The notes: generated by a model not told the origin, from the sequence alone. Counted from the first letter of the stretch, positions 1 through 11,311 are shown. The stretch: 64,000 nt of DNA from Paragorgia papillata (GCA_035771165.1 JAWNZC010000344.1:146501-210500), one strand, 5' to 3'. Numbers and translations are program-made.

Positions 1-433
1 TTCATCACAGTTTTGCATGGTGCAAAACCCAGGGCCAATAAGGAGATTAAGAAGAAGTGATTGTTGTTTTGTCACAATTTGTTGAATGCAGTCTGAATAA
101 AAGTTCCATCTTAAATAACCATTGTATTTCCCTAGACCTTTCGTCAAGTTGTTGACTGACCGTTAAAAATAGTTTTGTATGCTGTTACAATCAAATGGAC
201 ACCATACACACAGGGGTGGAAAAAATAGTTTGCTTTCTGGGACCGCAAGAGAACATAAGAAAATTTTCTGCGAGTTATCGACACTTCTAACACTGTTGAC
301 TGCACTGCTACTACTGTTGACAGCTGTACTGCAACTGTGTAACTCTAACAAGCTGTCAAATTGAATGCTATATTCTATTACACACTCACAAGTCTAAGTT
401 GTGATTGTTATTTGTTAAATATTTTATGCAATG
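1..433. other. No gene seen
   Basis: AT-rich sequence. Only short reading frames that overlap each other on both strands are present, and no motif, splice-site pair or repeat boundary could be supported. Confidence 0.5.
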
Positions 434-529
434 GATAAAGCGTGAGCTGCCGATCTGTATCTGATTTACAAGGTGAGCTGCAAGCGAGCCGTAGTAAATC
501 AGATACAGATCAGCTGCGAATGCTTTATC
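434..529. repeat. Short palindrome (foldback)
   Basis: The left arm begins GATAAAGCGTGAGCTG and carries ATCTGTATCTGATTTA; the right arm carries the reverse complement TAAATCAGATACAGAT and ends GCTTTATC. The arms surround a spacer of about 25 bp. It looks like a small foldback MITE remnant; no target duplication was resolved. Confidence 0.6.
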
Positions 530-1254
530 GTACTTATCAAATAGACGCATCTAAATAGCCATGTTTTCAAACTATTTTTCAAGTTGAAGTGATTTTAGCT
601 AAGTAAATTGAAGGAACATTTTATGTAAATCAGGACGAATCTGTATGCAATTTACAGATATTGATTAAACATTCATTTCTTTTGAATTTTCTTCATGAAT
701 TATTAATGAATTTGATGTTATTTGTTAAATATTTTAATGTTTTATTCAAATAAAACCCATAAAACAATAACTCCACAAGTTACATAACAAAAGACTTCAA
801 GAGATGTAGAGATCCCATGAGGTTACTGGTAAGTGGTATATTGTAGCTGCATAGATTAAGTTTTGACAAAGAAAAAGGCTTTTGAAACAATAACAGTAAA
901 ACTGAAGTGCTGAACAATTGTTAAATAAATTGTATTTTTAAATATTAGTATTTTTAAATATTTTTAAATAAATCAATTATTTTTCTTTTTGCAATTCATC
1001 GCTCAGCAAAGTGGCAAACAATGGGGTTATGGGCTCTTTCCTAAGTTTCTTTCACAGCAAAAGCACAACTGCTAATCTTCCAGACTGCCACAACAAGAGA
1101 TTAATAAAATATTAATCTTCACACAGTTGAAGCAGGTCACAGATGCACACAGGCAGTGCTGCAGAAGAAATATGAAACTCGCAATAGTTCCATTGGCTAC
1201 TACTAAAATTGTGTTTAGGCCTTAGGGTTAATGCTTGGGTTCAATGGGTTCACT
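530..1254. other. No gene seen
   Basis: AT-rich intergenic sequence with short AT-rich repeats (TATTTTTAAATA near 950). No coding, RNA or transposon signal could be supported. Confidence 0.5.
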
Positions 1255-1500
1255 GTTGAGCCCCCGAGGTGGTGGTGGTGGTGGTGGGTTTCAAGCCACG
1301 GGAATATTGACATTTAGGGGGGGAATCGTCAAATTTCCCTGTCAAATTCCCTTTTGTTGGTCAAAATACCCCTCCCTGGAAAATATCAAGTGCTAAAATA
1401 TTGTATTAAGATCATTTTATGTGTCAAAAATCCCGTCCCTCGAGCTTGTCAAGAAAGTCAATATCCCGCGGGTTGCCCGCCCCCACCACCCTAGGGCTAA
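1255..1500. repeat. GGTGG-rich inverted-repeat element (MITE-like)
   Basis: The left end has CCCGAGGTGGTGGTGG followed by CACGGGAATATTGAC. The right end is an approximate reverse complement (GTCAATATCCCGCGGG then CCCCACCACCCTAGGGC). The middle holds repeated GTCAAATTCCC-type words. Similar words recur at 7955-8065, so this is probably a dispersed non-autonomous family. Termini are approximate. Confidence 0.45.
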
Positions 1501-1627
1501 ACATTGATAGGTGAATAAACGAAGCAACGTGTCAATGAAGCAAAGGCGCCCATGATTTTTGGTCAGTTAAGAGTATCTGTAGATCCCACGTACAGTATTA
1601 CAGATCAAACCGGATGTTCTTTCCCGC

Positions 1628-1895
1628 GCGACCTTGCAATATTGATAGCAACATTGCAATATTGATAGTATTAACATTCAACTTAGTAAGTTGCTAAAAA
1701 TTCGCATTTTAAATATCGAACTTCACATAATAAATATGAAGTTCTATTGAAAGTCAGAAAAACTAACTTTAAGTAAACTTCATGTTATAATATGTGAAGT
1801 TCGATATTTAAAATGCGAATTTCAGCAACTTGCCAAGGAGTCGCCGTGTATCGCCAGTCAACATTGCAATGTTGCTGTCAATATTGCAAGGTCGC
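1628..1895. repeat. Foldback MITE with long nested arms
   Basis: The outer arms GCGACCTTGCAATATTGA (1628) and its reverse complement ending at 1895 enclose a second inverted pair (AATTCGCATTTTAAATATCG near 1690; CGATATTTAAAATGCGAATT near 1801). Almost the whole element folds on itself. No transposase is encoded and the target duplication is unclear. Confidence 0.75.
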
Positions 1896-2044
1896 CCGGT
1901 AAGGAACATGCAAGGTCGCCCGGTAAAGTTCATTTTGCCCGAATTACAAGAACATTTTTGCCCGAATATAATGATCTTCAGAGAAATGGGTGGATCAAGA
2001 TCTTTCGTAGCTTCTTCATAGTGATTAACTATTCATAGTGATAA

Positions 2045-3725
2045 CTGGTATGGATGGTCCCAATGTAAACCTTGCATTTGAAAAAAAGTTGAAAGAATCT
2101 CGTGAAGAGTTAAACCTACCATCCTTGTTGTCATTGGGAACATGTGGATTACACATCGTTCACAGAGCTTTCAGACTGGTGCAAAGGAGACTAACTGGAA
2201 TTTAGATAGGTAATACTTGTATAACTTAGTCAACTTGATCAACTTTCAGACAACAGCATCAGCTGTCCATCTATTTACTATGTTTAAATAAATATTTAAA
2301 ATTAAATTGATTTAGGTACCTGCTGAAGGAGTACAAGCTTTTTAAATACTCGCCAGCTAGACGAGAAGACTTTGTAACCTACACTGGAGTGGACATATTT
2401 CCATCCAAGTTTTGCAACCATAGGTAGGTTTCAAGTTTCTCCAGTGCTAGCTTGAAGGTTGATAAGTTATCCCATTTTAATCCCATTTAGCTGCAATGTG
2501 TCCTACTTTGTTCTTATTCTCCTTATGCCAGAGAATTTTACCAGTGATATGTTGGGCATTATTGGGTTGACCGGATTATCTGTTCATAATAATTTATCAG
2601 CCCTTGTATTTTCAGTGTTCCCTCCCCCTGTGAAATAAATGTACTCTGTCAATCCATTGGGCCAAACTCCATCTGCAGCTAATTTAAGCAACAACCAGCT
2701 CTTTCATGTACGACCTAAATGCTGAAATTTTGTTCTATTGAATTTATACAGTGTTATATTTATTATTATCAGATGGCTGGAGAACCTCCCTGTTGCTAGT
2801 AAGTCGTTGACCCTCCTCCCAAGTATAAAGGAGTACTGTGCCCAAGCTGTTGTCTGCAAGACAGAACCCAAGAAGCATGAAGGGTACAGTATTGTGAAAA
2901 AGGCAGTCACAACAGACAAATTACTCAAAGCCAAGCACCACTGTTGGATCTCTTTGGCTCAAGAGATTTCCAACCTTTTCTCCAGATTTACCAGGAAGAA
3001 AGACCACTGATACCATTCCTCGCATCAGATCTTGAGAAATTGCTCAGAGCAGTGATGGCTAGATACGTAAAGGGAGATGTACTGAGATCTGCTTCCAGTT
3101 ACCTTAAGATAGTAACGGTAGATGTGTCATCAGATGTGCATACAGTGAGCAGCAATCAGGTTGATGTTGGTATTGTCACAAAGAGAGAATTGAGCAGGCT
3201 GAAAGATCAAAAGGAAATTTCGCAGAACGAGAAACTAGAGTTTGACATGAACTGCAAAGCATTCCTTTCCCGCACCACAGAGAAACTACTTGAAAAATGC
3301 CCGTTAAAGTTTCCCGTTGTTAGGCACCTTAGATGTCTCGATCCTCAGGTCATGGCAGGACCTATTGAAACTTCAGTTAAGCTGTTTGAAAGGCTGCTGA
3401 GCTATCTTATTGATTCTCGAAGGGTACGTGAAGCTGATGCAGACATGTTGAAGAAGCAATATTCTTCATTTGTTACTGAAGTTGTTCATGGGAATGCAGC
3501 CACCTTGCTTCTCTTCCAGAAGTATGATAAAGTTAAAGATGAACGCATTGATTCCTTTCTTGCTGCATATCTGAAGGAAAGTCCCTACAAGCAGTTATGG
3601 GAGCTAGTGAAGTGCCTTCTCGTTCTTTCTCACGGTCAGGCTGGAGTAGAGAGAGGAAACAGCATCAATAATGAGATCATGGCATACAACTTTAAAGAAA
3701 GATCAGTATTGATCAATATTCAAAC
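2045..3725 (+). pseudogene. hAT-like / DUF4371-type transposase-derived gene, broken
   Basis: Three exons are visible with canonical sites: about 2045-2209, 2316-2423 and 2773 onward, with matching phases (AG|G and AG|A junctions). The translation has features of the multi-copy metazoan family related to hAT/DUF4371 proteins: MDGPNVN at the start, a TCGLHIVHRAF block, FCNHRWLEN across the exon 2/3 junction, and near the end LSHGQAGVERGNSINNE, which resembles the hAT C-terminal dimerisation motif. Two single-base frame changes break it, near 2180 and near 2940. The frame then runs into the antisense of the neighbouring gene at about 3720, so the C-terminus is missing. Probably a decayed domesticated or transposon copy. 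The family assignment is from recognition, not a search. Confidence 0.65.
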
Positions 3726-5921
3726 AGTGGTGTTGGACTCTCAGTTTTCTTGCTGGCTTCTGAACGACACTTGACTTCACGCTTCTCAGGAGGATCATAA
3801 AACCCTTGAGATTCCATGGTTTGGAGCATTGTTGGACCCTGGTGCTTGATATAGATGCTGTCATATGGAATGCACTTCCCGTTACCGATACCATAACATT
3901 TCCAAACTCTCAGACCAGACTCTTCATATTCGAAGTTGTGGAAGCTGCTGAATTCCTCTATCTTGTTTAAAGAAAGGGTCGTCTCAGACTCATTGACAAC
4001 GCTGACTGCAGCAGTTGTTCCCTTCACTGGGTGTTGCGTTAATGCATCTCTCATGTTCACAGCAGTTAGAACATTGTGGCCTTCGTTGCAGTAAGTACGA
4101 ATTGAGGACTTCATTGGACAGAGGATACGATCACAAATATCTTTTCCAGACTGGGGCTCCGAGTAATGATAACTTTGGATTGTCACGCCAGCTCTTTTTG
4201 CGACGTCTCTCACACCGGCTATCAAGCAGCTGTTATGATAACAACCAGCTTCATCCGACCTTAGATAGACTTTCTGCAGCAGAGGGTTCTTGGCTTTCAG
4301 CTGCTTGAGAAGGTCTTCAAGAATTGAAGTGACTGCATACCAGTCCTGAGTACACTGGTCAAACAGGTGCGCGTAAGAGATGACTTCAGTTGTGTCAGTC
4401 TGGCTTCGAGATATCATGCTACTAATGTGCCAACTCAGCCCTCTTTTTCCATACCAGTCACTCTGTTTCTCCCTATACCGCAGCTGCAGGAATTTCATGG
4501 CCCAGTCCATTACAAGAAGACATGAGCTTTGGTCAAGCTTTGTGAGGATATGTTGCTTTGCGCATTCCTGATTCACGGATCTCATTATGTGAGCTTTCCA
4601 CTGGACAACAGCGCCTGAAGCTTTCTCGATGTCGTACAACAGGTCATCTTGTTGCTCCTTGCTGTAAAAGCTCAAGGTTTTGCTATCCTTGACAATCTGA
4701 TGCATCTTCTGCAAACGGTAGTGATGTCATCACATTGAGGGCAGCGAAGCATGTGTTGGTGTGCACAATGTTCTTGGAAATCTGGATCATTCGGATCGCT
4801 GAGATCAAATTTACGGCAGTGGTCGGGACATTGGCTTTCATCATCCTGACAGTGACTCTGGTATTCAGCTTTCAAATAGCTCTTACCGTTGTGAAGGGAT
4901 TTCCGCAATTCATCTGACATGCTCTTCTCCAGCCCTATTTGATCAAGCTCGTCCACTATTCGGGAGAGTCGCTGGAATCCTGCTGACCCGTCCGTTGCTA
5001 TGTTGTCCAAGCCACTCAGGGATCTCTGTTGAGAGGCTTCCCTTACATCAAGAATGCGAAATAGAGTTGCGCGGCTAAGTGGTTCGAACTGTTCTTCTTT
5101 GCAGAACTGAAGGTACTGCCTGACCATTGTTGACCTTGTAACTTTGCGAATGACATTTGGCATTGTGATCTTCTCGCCGCTGTTGAGCCTCGGTTTCCTC
5201 GTACCGAACGCTACATCTTGACAGAAGTAGGGGCGGTTAACAAAGTCTAAGAAATGGTCAAGTTTCGCTGGTGGCTGTCGAACTCGATGAGACGGCGATG
5301 TTTCTACTAAGGAGCCTGGATCACACTCTCTTGCATGAGCTCTAGCACGTCTGATTTGCCACTCGGTTAACTTGGCGTACGGCTCATGGACCATGTGAAG
5401 CTTTTTCACAGGATATCGATATGCATACAGGCTCAGAATCTGGGTCTTTGCGTTTCTCGTTGTGGCGTTGCTATATGCCTGCATTAGCGGTAAAAGGCCT
5501 GCGTAGTCTGTCTCTTTATCTGGTGTGAAACAGGACTGAAACAGCTCCTGTCCAGCCTCAGGTGCTATGACATCACACACAAGACTGCATGCTTCAGTGG
5601 CCTTATCAATGTACACTTCTTTTGCATTCTCTGTTGCCTCATTCCATGTAGTTTTCAGCTGGAACGTTAAGGGACTGACCTGACAAGCATTGGTTGCCAC
5701 TTGGTTCAGTTTCTCCATAGCAGCATTGAACAGTGACATTGCCGACCCATCGGCGCTTTCAGCTACCTCGTCATCCTCAGAGCTCTGGCTGTCCGGCTGG
5801 GACCTGCACCATGAAGTCCATTCAGCTGTGTAGGATGCTGCATTCGGTCTAGCTGCAGGTGTTACGGCAGGGGTTGACGTGACTTCTGCGAGATTCATGG
5901 CTGCAATGCGTTTGGCGAGTC
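3713..5921 (-). pseudogene. Putative DDE-type transposase-like protein, truncated and frameshifted
   Basis: The last exon is preceded by a good acceptor (polypyrimidine tract then CAG near 5922), so more exons lie upstream. The first segment (5921-4700) contains TDGSAGFQRLSR and a Cys/His cluster ending LRCPQCDD, probably zinc-binding. After one frame change near 4700-4730 the second segment continues with VMDWAMKF, LRSDEAGCYHN and SEPQSGKDICDR. The spacing of Asp, Asp and Asp/Glu is reminiscent of an RNase H-fold DDE nuclease, but this is inference. The 3' end stops where the convergent + strand gene ends, so the C-terminus appears cut off. Repeated relatives are likely in cnidarian genomes, which I recall only in general terms. 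Confidence 0.5.
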
Positions 5922-6679
5922 TGTGGGAATGATGAAACAAAAATTATGACCCCCTTACTGATTGTACTGTTTTATCCTAGACCTTGATCGGAGTTTTGGT
6001 TGGGATTTTAATTTATTCACTCTTTATCAAGGTTAAATAAACTTATTGAAAAGTTTTGAAATTGATAGGTGCCCAGGTAATATTCCATGCATTATACTGC
6101 CTTGTACAGTGAATACCCTTAGAGAACAGTATTCTTGTTCCATTAACATTCACAAAAGGTATGTCTAGTTTTCTAATCATATGTTAAAATAGACTTCCAA
6201 CTTAAGATTTGTGCATAAACGTTTTCCTCAACAGCGAGGTGGTTGCGTAACGAGAGTTGTCTTTATTTTTACAAGCAAACATCAAGTAGCCATAATCACC
6301 TTGTAGGCTCATGATCTTCCTCCTGTTGATTACTTTCTTGCCCTTGCATCCATGCTATGTTCTCCTCAAGTTTAATTTTGTGTAGGTTACAGCAAGATAC
6401 ACAAATCGCTGAAAAGCACAGTAGATAAGCAATAAGCGATAACAAACAAATGCAAATTGAAATTGGGGAAAACAAAACCAAACGAATAAATAACAGCCAG
6501 TCTGTGCACATCAGTACCAAGGGCGTAGGAACTGTGTGTGTGCTACAAGGCTGCAGTCCCCGTATTACCTCACCTTAATTTTGTCATGACATCATAAAAT
6601 GTAAAACTAAACCTAAAAACAAAATTTAACTTCAAAAGACAAAGATATAGTTACACAACTAAATCATACTCGTACAGTC
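5922..6679. other. Probable intron/intergenic sequence
   Basis: AT-rich sequence. A 74-codon minus-strand frame (6296-6520) with hydrophobic residues has no supporting splice or family signal, so it is not called. Confidence 0.4.
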
Positions 6680-8751
6680 CTATCGCTTTGTCGTTGACGT
6701 TGTTTTAGCTCTTTTTGACTTTCTAATTTCTTCGTAACTTTCCAGTTGACGCCCCTTACGAATACCCTTTAACTTCTCACACAATTTCTTGTACGAGGAT
6801 ACCTCAAGAAATGAATCCAATTGCTCATGGAAGATTGGGTCATCTATAATGTTGCACTTGGCCACAACATCAGTCTCTATGACAGAACGCCTTCCTCCAA
6901 CATATTCCGGGAAATACGTTGTTAAGATTTCGTCATTCAAAGATGGAGATGCCACGCTGATGGCCGGTGATGATGACGGTGCTATGGGTGCAGTTTCGAT
7001 GCATTTCTTTTCGTTTGTCGTAGTGTATGCAGACTGAATTTTTAAATAAAAAGAAAGAAATGCTTAATTTCAGGGAGCACTCGCATCGTGTAAAAAGACA
7101 TCGGAGAAAATCGAGCTGCTTGAAAAGATAATACCATTAATTAAGTCAATTATTAAGTCAATGATTACTCTGTTGATGACTTAATGTGATATAAACAGAC
7201 TTGGTATATAACAATCTTACTTAATATTCTAACTTGTTATAAGTATATGAAAGATCTACATACTTTTTTATAAGATTTGCACTGTTTTCTTCTTTCTTTC
7301 TCTTCCCAATACCAGTGTTTCAGGACCGTGATAGTGTTTGGCTGAAGTTTGTTATTACTGTCCAGTTGAAAGCCACATAGAATAATAGTCTTTTGGCAAT
7401 ACGTCAGTCCACGGATTAAACAATTTTCCATTCTTTACCACATGTTCTTCCCACACTTTCTCATATGCACCTTTCCAATAAATAAGCTTACATTCATCAG
7501 TGTACACCTCTAAAACTTTACCAATAACTGGAAACTTCTTGCAATTTGATAGATTTATTGCCACAAAGGTTCCAGGAACTAGTTCCTCAAGGTGTTGGCC
7601 AGTATAAATCTATTAAATAAATATGTCATGAAATCAGAAAGTTGTTGAAAATAAGAATTAAGCTTGGCCGAAAAACGATTGCAATTGCTGCCACTCATTT
7701 TGATTGCCGCCACTCTGTCATTTTAGGAACGAACTATTAATTAAGTTCCTTGCCCGCCCTTTTGGGCATTTGACCCGCGACAAGAAACTGGTCAGCGGTC
7801 GCAAGCTAAAAGATTTCCTCATCTCTTCGTTTCGAGACCGTTGTTCAAAGTGTGGAACACAAACATCAATGCAGTGGTATTAAGGACATAAAATAGTTGT
7901 TAAATAAAGGTAATAAACTGAGAGATTGTCTTCAAACTCTCTCTGAGAGCCCTAGAGTGGCCAGACGGTGGGACATTTGACCATATTTTCTACCCGCATA
8001 GTGGGGAGTTTGACTAAAATTTTTCCAAAAAGTCAAATTCCCGGGGGTTCGCCGGGGGGGATGATCGTAGTTGGAATTGACTCGTACATAAGCTACAACA
8101 TCCAAGGTAGTGAAAGTTATATATACAGTACCTCTGGTATGTGTTCAGTATTCGCCATATCCGCCGAAGATTCCTGGATTAGCATCTCTGACTCTGCTGC
8201 AATCGATGGGTTGGTCATTTTGGCTGTTGTTTCGGAGATCGCCGTGTTCATTGCATTCTGAAAATAATATTTAAAAATTTCTGAGTTCCTGGTTGGTACC
8301 AAACCCATAAGTCATAACTTTCTGATCACTAGTGAGATGCTCTATATAGCCATTGAACTACATAGTCAGATGATAGAGAGCGAGCTAGGGTTATAACATC
8401 AACTATGTGCAACCAGAAAGTTATGCTTACTTGAAAGTATGCCGTAGCCGCAACAACCCACTCCGAATCCGACATCAACCAGCTCGCCGCCTGCTGATAC
8501 AACCTACTACGCAAACTCGTCCGCCGGATATCAGCGCAAATAATCCAAAGACGCCGACATAGAAAACTTCGTTTTCAAATACAGCAACTCCCAGATCGAA
8601 CAGTACTTCAAAACACATTAGTTACCTCTGGTGTGTGTTCAGTGTTCGCCATTTCCGCTGACGATTCCTGGATTATCATCTCTGACTCTGCTGCAGTCGA
8701 TGGGTTATTCATTCTGGCTGTTGTTTCGGAGATCGCCGTGTTCATTGCATT
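6680..8751 (-). CDS. Spliced Tudor-like protein gene, 3' portion (one frame break)
   Basis: Four exons with canonical sites, all in phase 0: 8626-8751, 8132-8257, 7264-7609 and 6680-7033 (stop at 6680). The first two are near-identical 126-nt exons of 42 codons, each starting NAMNTAISETTA. The third contains VPGTFVAINLSNCKKFPVIG then a KLIYWKG stretch, reminiscent of a small beta-barrel Tudor/chromo-type module. It is 346 nt, one base too many: the frame changes near 7395, while both its ends are in phase with their neighbours. The last exon is basic at its end (KSKRAKTT). Upstream exons were not found, and the hAT-like element lies on that side. Function unknown; it could be host-derived or the accessory gene of a lost element. 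Confidence 0.55.
7950..8065. repeat. Dispersed repeat fragment in intron
   Basis: Words such as GTGGGACATTTGACC, AGTCAAATTCCCGGGGG and a GGGGGG run recall the inverted-repeat element at 1255-1500. It lies in the intron between exons 7264-7609 and 8132-8257 of the minus-strand gene. Boundaries are approximate. Confidence 0.4.
8132..8625 (-). repeat. Tandem duplication, unit 1 (exon plus intron)
   Basis: A unit of 494 bp starts with the 126-nt exon (8132-8257) and carries intron sequence including CATAAGTCATAACTTTCTGA and GATGATAGAGAGCGAG. Unit 2 begins at 8626 with the copied exon, and its intron part continues after the transposon at about 10795-11045 (same ATAACTTTCTGATCACTA and CAGCAACTCCCAG words). 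Confidence 0.75.
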
Positions 8752-9280
8752 CTGAAAATTAAATTAAAAAATTTTTGAGTTATGACTTTATATGGGGTTG
8801 ATACCAACCAGGAGCAGGGGCGGATCTAGGATTTTTGTCACCTTAGTCCAAACTATTTGGGTTCTAGGGGGAGTGGGCAGGGGGGATCATGCTCATTGTG
8901 TTTGAAATGCTTTTTCTGCGTTCTGAGGGTACTCCAGAAATTATTTTGTCCAAATGGAAATTGTTTCATTTTTATATTTCATTTGAGAAATAATTTTACA
9001 ATTTATATGTTACTGTAATTAAAATAGCAGATTTAATGATTTTAACCAAGAAATAAACAACAGATACAATACATCTACTTCAAATATTTAATAAGTCTGA
9101 TTCATGACTTCAAATATTTTATATGTAACTGATAACCACACTGCAGGTTGGACCATTTCACTCTATGCAGGAGCTCAAAACAGAGCTGTATAGGCAATTC
9201 CCAGATGCCTCAGACCTAAAACATTTAAATACTATGTCAAATTCAAAAACGTTGTAGGCCTGACTCAGTCTCTATACTAA

Positions 9281-9628
9281 GGGCTTGTTTACAAGGAGGT
9301 AGGGTTACCCTAGCCACGACTGGGTTACTCTAGCACGCTGGTTACCCTACATGTAGCTCTCATACATTTCCTGGTTTTTTTGTTTGTTGTATTTACAAGG
9401 ACACTAGGGTAACCCGGGTGCTAGAATAGCCCTATCACCACACTAGGGTTACCCTAGTAGCTGCATGGTAGGGTTATTAAACTCGCCTACCCCAGACAAC
9501 TTTTTACTTGTACCAGGCTTCTTGTGATTAGTGCTTGGTAACCACATCTAATGGAGTTGACCCAAGCAGCAGGGTGATAACTTTGACCCAGGGTAGGGGT
9601 AACCCTACCTTGAAAACCAAACAGGCCC
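9281..9628. mobile_element. MITE with TAA target duplication, nested in the hAT-like element
   Basis: The inverted ends GGGCTTGTTTAC and rc of AAACAGGCCC are followed by GTAGGGTTACCCT-type arms. TAA flanks both sides (9278-9280, 9629-9631), which suits PIF/Harbinger-type non-autonomous elements. The interior holds several TAGGGTTACCCTA palindromes. 348 bp, no coding capacity. Confidence 0.7.
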
Positions 9629-10090
9629 TAACTATGGCCTCTCACATAAAATAACATGATTATGATTGCCAGACCTTACTATCTATTTTATGAATTTATG
9701 AAGTAGTCTACATTATCCAATCTTGACAAAATCCTTTAGCTTGTACGTATTTCAATTCTTTGCTACTCTTTGCTACAATGCTAGTCTCAAAAGCACATTA
9801 ATATAAATAGGGTCAGTGATGGCATGTTTCAATTAAGTTTTCAAACCATTAACAAATACAAGAATTAGAAGGGAAAACCCTGAATGAATTTGAGCTACTT
9901 GCGCTACAAACACGTAGATATTAAGACTAGGAAAGAAAGGACAGCTAGAAATATATTAATAAATAAGATTCTAACAATAATAAAGGTCACCTTTCATTTG
10001 AAGACATGCATGCCATGTGGTCTCAATCGTGGCGAAGGTTGTTATTGTCGTATTTAATATTTATAAAAATAACTAGAAAATAATTAAGGG

Positions 10091-10409
10091 AGAAAAATCT
10101 GCTTACTTGAGAGCAGCACGAGGTTTCTTCTTGTCATTGTTGGCGTATATTACCACGTATATCTCAGTGCCAAAATTCCTTTGAAGCGTCTTGCCAATCT
10201 TGGTAAAATGCTCGGCTTTGCGCAAAGCATCCTTCGCTTGTTGACCCTCGAGTCGACGGTATTAAACTTCCCGCTTTATATAAAATCTCTCGCAACACAA
10301 TCTCGTCGTTGCCCTTCAAAGCGAATACATCAAGATCTATAACGTTTGTATTAGGCAAAGCCATGTTCGAAACGAAAGAATCGGTTTGTGCCTTGTAGTA
10401 AATATACAC
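10091..10409 (-). pseudogene. First-exon remnant of the hAT-like element's gene
   Basis: An ATG-initiated frame (MALPNTNVIDLDVFALKGND) changes frame near 10265 and then encodes TLQRNFGTE and a basic NDKKKPRAALK stretch just before a donor-like CAA|GTAAGC. The corresponding exon of copy 2 (24518-24745) has CLSRNFGAE and QKNKSC at the same distance from its donor, so the two are probably homologous first exons of one transposon family. Product function is not known. Confidence 0.4.
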
Positions 10410-11056
10410 GACCAGACTAGCGCAAGTTAGTCAGAATCGCCACTGATCAGTCCACAAATCAGTCGAGAACTACAAAGTAAAACGCCGCTAAACCAATCCG
10501 TGCTCAGAAAGGGTGATACAAGGGGTCTAAATCCGTCGAGAAAGACAAAGAAATCCGGCGAACATCCGGCAAACCAATCACAGCGGCTGATACAATAGCC
10601 TCAAATCCGTCGAGAAAGAACAAAGTAAACCGCGCGACGCGGGTTAACATGCCGGTCGGCGGTCTCACCTAATCGATTATCTCGGCGATCTCGAGACTGA
10701 GGGAAGAACGATACGATAATTATTTTTTTCTTGCGGATTTTTTTACCTTAGTCGTATGACTTATTTGACTAACGCTAAATCCGCCCCTGAGGAGTTGGTA
10801 TTAAACCCATAAGTCATAACTTTCTGATCACTAATGAGACGCTCTATAACATAGAGTCAGATGATAGAGAGCGAGGGTTATAACATTAACTATGTCCAAC
10901 CAACAACCAGAAAGTTATGCTCCGTAGCCGCAATAACCCCCTCCGAATCCGACATCAACCAAACTCACACCCGCCGGATATCAGCGCAAAGAATCCAAAG
11001 ACGGCGACACAGAATACAGCAACTCCCAGTTCGAACAAGGTTTATATAAGGTTTCA

Positions 11057-11235
11057 GAAAGGGCCCCAGAAAGGTCGGCCCCAAAACCGCGGGGGCCCAA
11101 GAAACGCAGGGTCCCAAAAAACGCGGGCCCCAAAAAAGCGCGGACCCCCCGCGTTTTTTTTGGGGCCCCGCGCTTATTGGCCAAAAAAAACGGGGTGCCC
11201 CCAAAAAAGCGTGGGGCACCTAAAAAGTCCGGGGA
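11057..11235. repeat. GC-rich GGGCCCC-A(n) degenerate minisatellite
   Basis: Repeated blocks of GGCCCC/GGGGCCC joined by A5-A8 or T8 runs (for example CGCGGGCCCCAAAAAAG). It differs sharply in composition from the AT-rich surroundings and contains short self-complementary and G-run segments. It lies between the duplicated intron copy and the hAT fragment. Confidence 0.65.
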
Positions 11236-11311
11236 TTCAGCAAATTACAGTCAAACTAATAAACTGTTAAAGTACAGAAGCTCAGTGAATGTGACCATTA
11301 CACGGAAGAAG

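Larger units (their letters stand above)
8815..10789 (-). mobile_element. hAT-like DNA transposon, copy 1 (1975 bp)
   Basis: Termini are inverted: CAGGGGCGGATC at the left and ATCCGCCCCTG at the right. The flanks share AGGAG (8810-8814 and 10790-10794), a 5-bp direct repeat; hAT elements normally give 8 bp, so the target duplication is imperfect or the class is uncertain. The same right terminus occurs at 25250. Next to the right end are repeated words AAATCCGTCGAGAAAG (10530, 10605) that look like subterminal binding repeats. Coding traces lie on the minus strand near the right end (10091-10409). A MITE is nested at 9281-9628. No full transposase is present. Confidence 0.7.
8626..11045 (-). 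repeat. Tandem duplication, unit 2, split by a transposon
   Basis: The second copy of the exon-intron unit: the exon is at 8626-8751 and the intron part runs to 8814, then resumes at 10790. The interruption is the hAT-like element 8815-10789, so the duplication came first and the insertion second. Both exon copies keep acceptor CAG and donor GAG|GTA and an open frame. Confidence 0.75.

Noticed and set aside
6296..6520. 74-codon minus-strand frame with hydrophobic segments resembling a membrane protein
   Set aside because: AT-rich codons give hydrophobic residues by chance; no family motif, splice sites or neighbours support it.
10091..10270. Weak likeness of the hAT-like first exon to a MADS-box core (basic, KK/RKAE, FGTE block)
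   Set aside because: Only a few residues match and the frame is broken; no real evidence.
10965..11270. Overlapping frames on both strands in the GC-rich block
   Set aside because: Low-complexity Pro/Gly/Arg translations of the GGGCCCC repeat, with no start or splice support.
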